From the NCBI GenBank assembly GCA_965153355.1, contig OZ231126.1, positions 63,116,001 through 63,180,000 of the forward strand: a stretch of 64,000 nt of DNA. The letters run 5' to 3'. Positions 56,830-64,000 of this stretch are shown one piece after another. A program made the position numbers and the translations under genes. Numbering within the stretch: position 1 is the stretch's first letter; each line of letters starts with the position of its first letter. This DNA is from Flaccisagitta enflata (Eukaryota; Chaetognatha; Sagittoidea; Aphragmophora). Under the pieces are notes generated by a model, which ran no database searches, was not told the origin of the DNA, and worked only from the letters and a program-made list of their open reading frames with translations.

Positions 56830-57250
56830 AGGCAGCAACCCCGAAGGAGACAAAGTCCTGTAGAACACAGGGGGACTTTCATTTGTGCATTTGTTTGTCC
56901 ATTTGTCCCCCCAGGTCCTCTCAGCCCTGAAATCTGCTCCCTCAGGATTGAAATCTATCCTCTCAGGCCTGAAATCTATCCTCTCAGGCCTGAAATCTAC
57001 CCTCTCAGGCCTTGAATCTGCCCTCTCAGAACTGAAATCAGTACTCTTAGGCTTTGAATCTTCCCTCTCAGATTCATGACCTGAGAGGACAGATTTCAGA
57101 CCTGAGAGGGTTGATTTCAGGCTTGAGAGGGCAGATTTCAGGGCTGAGAGGGCCTGGGGCGCCGGATGTACAAATGGACGGATGCGCAAACAAAAGTCCC
57201 CTAATGTTCTACAGGACTTCGTCCCCTTCGGGACCGCTGCCCTGCTTCCC
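56830..57250. mobile_element. foldback minisatellite module B2
   Basis: The left arm is GGCAGCAACCCCGAAGGAG with CTGTAGAACACAGGGGG. The right arm is the inverse (CCTAATGTTCTACAGGAC, CCCCTTCGGGACCGCTGCCC). The 20-21-bp minisatellite reads CCTCTCAGGCCTGAAATCT up to about 57070 and then in the inverse orientation (GATTTCAG, CTGAGAGG) to about 57152, so the whole array is itself a foldback. Confidence 0.75.
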
Positions 57251-57754
57251 CCATTCCGATTCACAACTATGCAAAGCAGGGCAACGGGTATTGCTGACCA
57301 CATATTGCCCTTGGGCGACCTGTTGTCATCATATACCATAAAAGGAATCTCAAACCGTGCAAGAATAATTTCCCATTGAAATCAATTGTAGTCTGTTGTA
57401 TTGACTCAAGTATTCTCAATTTGCTAAGCACCGACAAACCGTTAACATATGGACTAATCATAAAGTCATTGTTTGGAAAAAAAAGATGTGACTGGCGGAT
57501 CAATTTCTGATCTGCAATATACAAATATGCCTTTGCGCACATGTTTGACTGGATAAAATCACACAACAAGGTCGTGTACCGGGTGTGCAGTGTTAGCAAA
57601 AAATGATAGAATGCAACCTCAGTGCTGAAGTGGGGCGTGCCTATTGGGGGGGTCGGTATCAACCTACTTTGGAAATGCCAATCGGACATATCACCAGACC
57701 ATGCGCAATCACAAAACAACCTAAGAACTAGAAGGAAAAGTTCATGAGATTTTA

Positions 57755-57874
57755 TCATTTATAGTCGTGCCAACCCTACCTTTCCCATAGTAAAGTATAG
57801 GAGCTTCCTCTTCCTCTTCCTTCTCACTATTCATTACAATGTAAATAAGGGGTGTGGCACGACTGTAAATGATA
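57755..57874. mobile_element. 120-bp inverted-repeat miniature element
   Basis: ATCATTTATAGTCGTGCCA on the left and TGGCACGACTGTAAATGAT on the right. The AGTCGTG core resembles the AGTCGCG tip family but lacks its body. The rest of 57341-57754 shows no gene. Confidence 0.6.
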
Positions 57875-57888
57875 TGGTGTGACTCCTT

Positions 57889-58483
57889 TTGGGCAGCGGC
57901 CCCGAAGGGGCCGATGACCTATGCTTTCACACAGGAGAAATTTCTCCTTCTTCTTCTCCTATGTCCCCCCCCCCCCGGCCTTGGGACCCAAATCCCACAC
58001 TCAAAGCCTGTATTCCAGCTTTTACACCCAAATCCTAGCCTGGAGGCTCAAATTTCTGCCTCAAGACTCAAATTCCAGCCTTGAGGCCCAAATTCCAGCC
58101 TCGAGGCTCAAATTTGAGTCTTGAGGCTGAAATTTGAGTCTTGAGGCAGAAATTTGAGCCTCCAGGCCCAAATCCCAGCCTCGAAGCTCAAATCCCAGCC
58201 TTGAAGCTCAAATCCCAGCCTCGAAGCTCAAATCCCAGCCTCGAAGCTCAAATCCCAGCTTCAAAGCTCAAATCCCAGCCTCAAAGCTCAAATCCCAGCC
58301 TCAAAGCTCCAATCCCACCCTCAAAGCTCAAATCCCAGCCTTGAAGCTAAAATCCCAGCCTCAAAGCTCAAATCCCAGCCTCAAGGCCCCTATTCCAGCC
58401 TCCAGGCCCTAATTCCATCCTTGAGGCCAAAATAAAAACAGCATAGGTCATCGGCCCCTTCGGGGCCGCTGCCTCACATCCAC
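57889..58483. mobile_element. foldback minisatellite module A6
   Basis: The left arm is GGGCAGCGGCCCCGAAGGGG with CCGATGACCTATGC. The right arm is GCATAGGTCATCGGCCCC, TTCGGGGCCGCTGCC. Both are nearly perfect. The core is an 18-24-bp minisatellite (AAGCTCAAATCCCAGCCT) that briefly reverses strand at 58105-58165. Beyond it, 58497-58545 is the inverse of the TCGCAAAAGCGTTAGATGG module. Confidence 0.8.
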
Positions 58484-58545
58484 TCACACTCTCATAGGGG
58501 TACGGGTACCGCTGACCATCTAACGCTTTTGCGACTATTTCCTTT

Positions 58546-58952
58546 AACATGTGTTTATATATCGTTTTTGTGCACACTTTGGTCATATGTCCGACTGGCA
58601 TTTCCAAAGTTCGTTGTTACCGACCCCCCCAGTGCCTATCCAATTAACTTTCGAAAAGTAGCGATATTCATTAGCTTTTCAAGTAGCGATGGAATTCTCA
58701 TTTGCACGTAGGAATGCTAGCTGCTTTCGATTGATGATTCTCTATTTCTCAATGTTTTTATGACTCTCTTATGCTCTTTTGTTCTTTTGTTCATAGCAGA
58801 TTTCTATCAACGCCTTCTCTTAATTAGATTGACCGATGCTTATCTCGTCGGTCTGCTCGTCGCTCGCCCGCCCTCTGTCTCTCTTGGACTCAGTGTAACT
58901 ATATAAATCTCTGTTCTTTTTCTGTCTCTACGTCTCTGACGCTGTTCTCGCG
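58546..58952. other. no gene seen
   Basis: Unique DNA without a supported exon. Confidence 0.5.
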
Positions 58953-59352
<400 letters not shown>

Positions 59353-59499
59353 TTTCCCTTTCTTTGTCCATTTAACTTCTTTTAGTTCGATTCAATTAAG
59401 CTGAAACAATCAAAGACGAACAAGGAAAAGAGGAGTTGAAAAAGGGAAAGGAATTAAAAACACGCGCTGGCCGGATGATGCTGGTGATGATGAATTTGT

Positions 59500-60062
<563 letters not shown>

Positions 60063-60514
60063 TTAACAAGTACTGTAGGGCAGTGTAAACGAGTAATAAG
60101 AGCCACAGCCTCCTAGGGGAGACTAAGTGGCAGCGACAACAGCAACAACTACGGCAGTGACTAAGATGACGTAACGACGACATCGACGATGACGAAGACA
60201 CCGACGATGACGACCACGATGGCAATGGCGAAGAAAACGACGACGATCATGGGTAAAAAAGTTTCTTAAAAGGCTCATCAACTCGAGAGTCTTAATTGGG
60301 AAAATGCTTAAAAACTTTTTTTTCCAAGTCATCACTCCAAGATTGTTTGAATAAAGAGAGGCTTGGAAATTGGTCTCTAAAGGCTTGAAAAAAAAAACCG
60401 AGGAAGTTGCATAAATTAAAACCCATCATTTTGTTTTAAAGCAATTTCCCCTTTTTACCCATCTGTTTCTTTTTCAAACCTTTCTTTTGCCTCATCTTCA
60501 AGAAAATTACAATA

Positions 60515-61514
<1,000 letters not shown>

Positions 61515-61520
<6 letters not shown>

Positions 61521-61544
61521 TCGAATTACGTAATTCGACTTTTT
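61515..61544. repeat. perfect 30-bp palindrome
   Basis: A15 arm AAAAAGTCGAATTAC is followed directly by its complement. A second hairpin (ATTACGAG / CTCGTAAT, 6-nt loop) lies at 61584-61605. Confidence 0.95.
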
Positions 61545-61605
61545 TCCAACAACTTAGTGAGATTCTTTACTTTTCACTTGAAAATTACGAGCGCCTACTC
61601 GTAAT

Positions 61606-62247
61606 TGTAGTTGCACTCTGCAGTCTGCGCGCCAATTGACCCACAACTGCCTTTTCCAGCTATATCTATCATTTCAATTATATGTTATTGTAAAGGATTT
61701 TTTGTTTCGACTCTTCTCCCTATCCTCCGTGCCTCCGCTTTTGAATTTTCTTCCCTTCTCTCTTTCTCTTTTCTATCCGTCCTTGCCTAGTTCGTCCTTT
61801 ATTCTTTCCTTCCCATCCTTCTTTTATTTCTCCGTTCTTCCATTCTGCTGTCATCTTCTCGTGGATTTGGTCACATGACTTTTTTTGCATTTGTCTTTGA
61901 AGAAAAATATGTTGAATAATCAATGAATACATCTTTTTTTTTTTCAAGAAAGGAGAGAAAAAGGGAAGAGAGACGACAATGACTAAATGTCTCTGGTAAT
62001 TAGCGCGTACATGTTTTAAGATGATGAATAAATTGTGAGATCTTTGTACAAAAAAAAAATGCAGATTGAAAGGATAAAGGAAACAACCGAGGACTTGCTT
62101 CGCTTTGTGAAGCTGTGGTGCTCTTCCCAGTACCAACTTGGTCTCGTTGTCATTTTCCATCCGTGGCCTGGCTTGGGTTTCACTGAATAATGATATCAAA
62201 AGCCGACCAACGAAGATTCAATGATTTGAGAAGTTGATGGCAAGGAT
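61606..62247. other. no gene seen
   Basis: Pyrimidine-rich (61700-61860) then unique DNA. No supported exon. Confidence 0.5.
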
Positions 62248-62425
62248 TTGAAGGCAGGATACACGGCTACCGAAGTCCCGTGCGGGTGGGCAGGGGCCAT
62301 ATTTGAGGTCACCAGACCATTTGAACAGGAGCAGTGAGGTCAAAGAAATAAAATCATAAAAAAGTAAAGTGTGACCGATGGACCAACCGACCGACCGACC
62401 AACGGACAAAGCGGGTTGTAGACTA
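62248..62425 (-). mobile_element. hairpin-tipped element, AGTCGCG lineage, reverse, tip lost
   Basis: CAGGATACACGGCTACCG, AAGTCCCGTGCGGGTGGGCA, GAGGTCACCAGACCATTTG, a GACC/AACC array, then AAAGCGGGTTGTAGACTAAA. The terminal hairpin is deleted although the A-run remains. Confidence 0.6.
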
Positions 62426-64000
62426 AAAACTGATTCATTCCTTTTTTTACAATCAAGACGAATCATCGCAAATATCAGCATTGCTTGCCCTTGCCCTGGC
62501 TCGCTGGTGCCCATTTCAAAATGTGTTTATTTTGCATTAATGTCATGATGGTCGCGTAGCAGATACGATTCAACTTGCTTAGTCACAGGCAAAATAAAAA
62601 AGACGTTTGCAAACGAGGATAATCTTAAAAAAAAACTCTGGCGCCAAATATGTTTACTCTATTTCTTCCTTGATTTGTTTAATTCAAAGGTGTATAGTCA
62701 ACCTCCGGTATTTTTTTGTCGTCCTTGCAAATAATGATCTCGAGCAAAAGAGGGGATGACCATTTTCACCTGGTATGTCGTTTCTTAAAAGTGGCCCCAA
62801 ATCCGGCCCCATATCTTGATGCTGATTCTGGGTATTGCTATCTGGAGTGGAAAAGGCTAGCCATATCTTGATTGCTCTAAATATACTGATTCTTGGTCGA
62901 AGACAACACTACAAGTTCCATGAACAGTCACATTTCGACTGTCCATCTTTCTTTAAGCGACTCACCTCGTGTTTCCTCGTATTTCTTGGGCGTTTTCTCA
63001 TTCGTCCATTGTCCCATGAAAATAATCAATGGTCGGGGGGGGGGGGGAGGGCATCGTTCTCTCTTCCATTCATTAACAATGTTCTCTTTTTCATCCGTCG
63101 TTTCCTACTTTGAGGCGGTATTACATGAGATCTATCATTCCTCCTCCTTCGTCTCCTCTTGCTCCCCCTCCTCTGCCTCCTCCTCCTCCGCCGCCTTCTC
63201 CTGTGTCCCTTGCGTCCTCTTTCTAGCCTCTTCCTGGCCAAAGCGTTTCCCAGCGTCATTCCACTTCTTCTCCACTCTTCATTTGCTCCATTTCCCCTGC
63301 AAATATCTAGCTGCAGATTGATTGTGCCCAACTTTCCATCCCCATCCTCATTCTAAGGGCGTGTTTCTAGTGAAGATGAAAAACGCGTTTGTTCCCGTGA
63401 AACACGATAACAGTGTGAATGCATATTCAAGAATTTCAAACGTCCCACGAGGGAGTGAGCAAAGTAAGCGAGCGAACGAACGTAGCGAGCGACCGAGTGG
63501 CCCGTTAAAAACGCGATTGTCTCCGACTAGAAACGCCCCCTTAATGTGCACTGAGCAGAGATGCGGATTCATTTACCAGGTGGTCGGAAATAAAGACAAT
63601 TCACTTTTCACTTTTTCACTTTTTCCTCGTAACAAGTTTTTTTCTTTCTGTGATCCTTCAATAACAATTTTACTCTCTGCACTTACATGGCTTTAAGTAT
63701 ATCATTTGGTGACATTTTCAGGAAAAACCCGCCATATCAGATCTGAGACTGACAAAAATCCGCTCCTGTCAAAGAGAAATCATTGCGTTGGTCATTTCAT
63801 GATTAAGTGTATCTGATTAAAATGAAGCGCTACCTGAAATGAAGGAATTTTGCTCTGTATGGAAATCCACTTATGAAATTAATATTGGTCCCTTTCTGCC
63901 ATTAATTTTCATATTTCATATAGGCAATAATGGAAAAAATTTACATTTTAGAACAATGTAAAACAAAAGTAAACGGCCACAGTTTTCTCCCAGGGAAAAC
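62426..64000. other. no gene recognised
   Basis: Unique DNA. There is a G11 run at 63037 and a GAGC/GAAC-type repeat at 63455-63500. Open frames at 62893-63321 and 63322-63696 lack splice context, domain traces or codon regularity that I can support. Confidence 0.45.

Overview
The window looks like intergenic or intronic DNA from a eukaryote. The likeliest source is an animal, probably a marine invertebrate, because it has spliced-gene-like pieces with AATAAA signals, hAT-like and TA-flanked DNA transposon remnants, and TTAGGG-type degenerate telomeric repeats. I cannot name the species. There are no operons, no rRNA or tRNA genes, no CRISPR arrays and no complete gene of a family I recognise. 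Simple-sequence repeats are extremely dense, at roughly 9 kb or about one seventh of the window by my estimate by eye. Nearly all long open frames are translations of those repeats.

Layout. 1-8 kb: a near-identical 2.6-kb segment present twice (1-2580 and 4980-7575), separated by unique sequence and a 670-bp GAAA tract. 8-25 kb: dispersed elements with hairpin tips and minisatellite cores, an 810-bp GA tract, three inverted-repeat transposon remnants, and a minus-strand terminal exon (22840-23429) encoding an EVKQ tetrapeptide array. 25-34 kb: a 900-bp polypurine GAA tract, a 1500-bp hAT-like element with a perfect 8-bp target duplication, a unique GC-richer stretch with possible exons, and a 305-320-bp satellite. 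34-46 kb: mostly unique AT-rich DNA with a CpG-rich stretch at 38 kb, inverted-repeat elements at 39, 42.5 and 45.8 kb, an interstitial telomere-like patch and a 370-bp tandem duplication. 46-53 kb: a second large duplicated segment (46743-48213 and 50648-52431) flanking a candidate small spliced gene. 53-64 kb: more hairpin-tipped and foldback elements, a two-exon gene end near 55-56 kb, compound GT/CT arrays, a 560-bp GAT array and a perfect 30-bp palindrome.

The most interesting signal is a set of short non-coding elements on one plan. They have a terminal hairpin directly abutting a T/A homopolymer, then a GTCC- or TTGG-type tetranucleotide array, a variable core, one further inverted copy of the tip, and a second small hairpin ending in GGCCTTGTT. 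At least three lineages differ mainly by paired changes in the hairpin stem (AGTCGCG, AGTTGCG, AGGTGCG). Another class has foldback architecture: inverted termini carrying a C-GAA-G / UUCG mini-hairpin enclose a 20-24-bp minisatellite that switches strand inside the array. No protein that could mobilise either class is encoded here.
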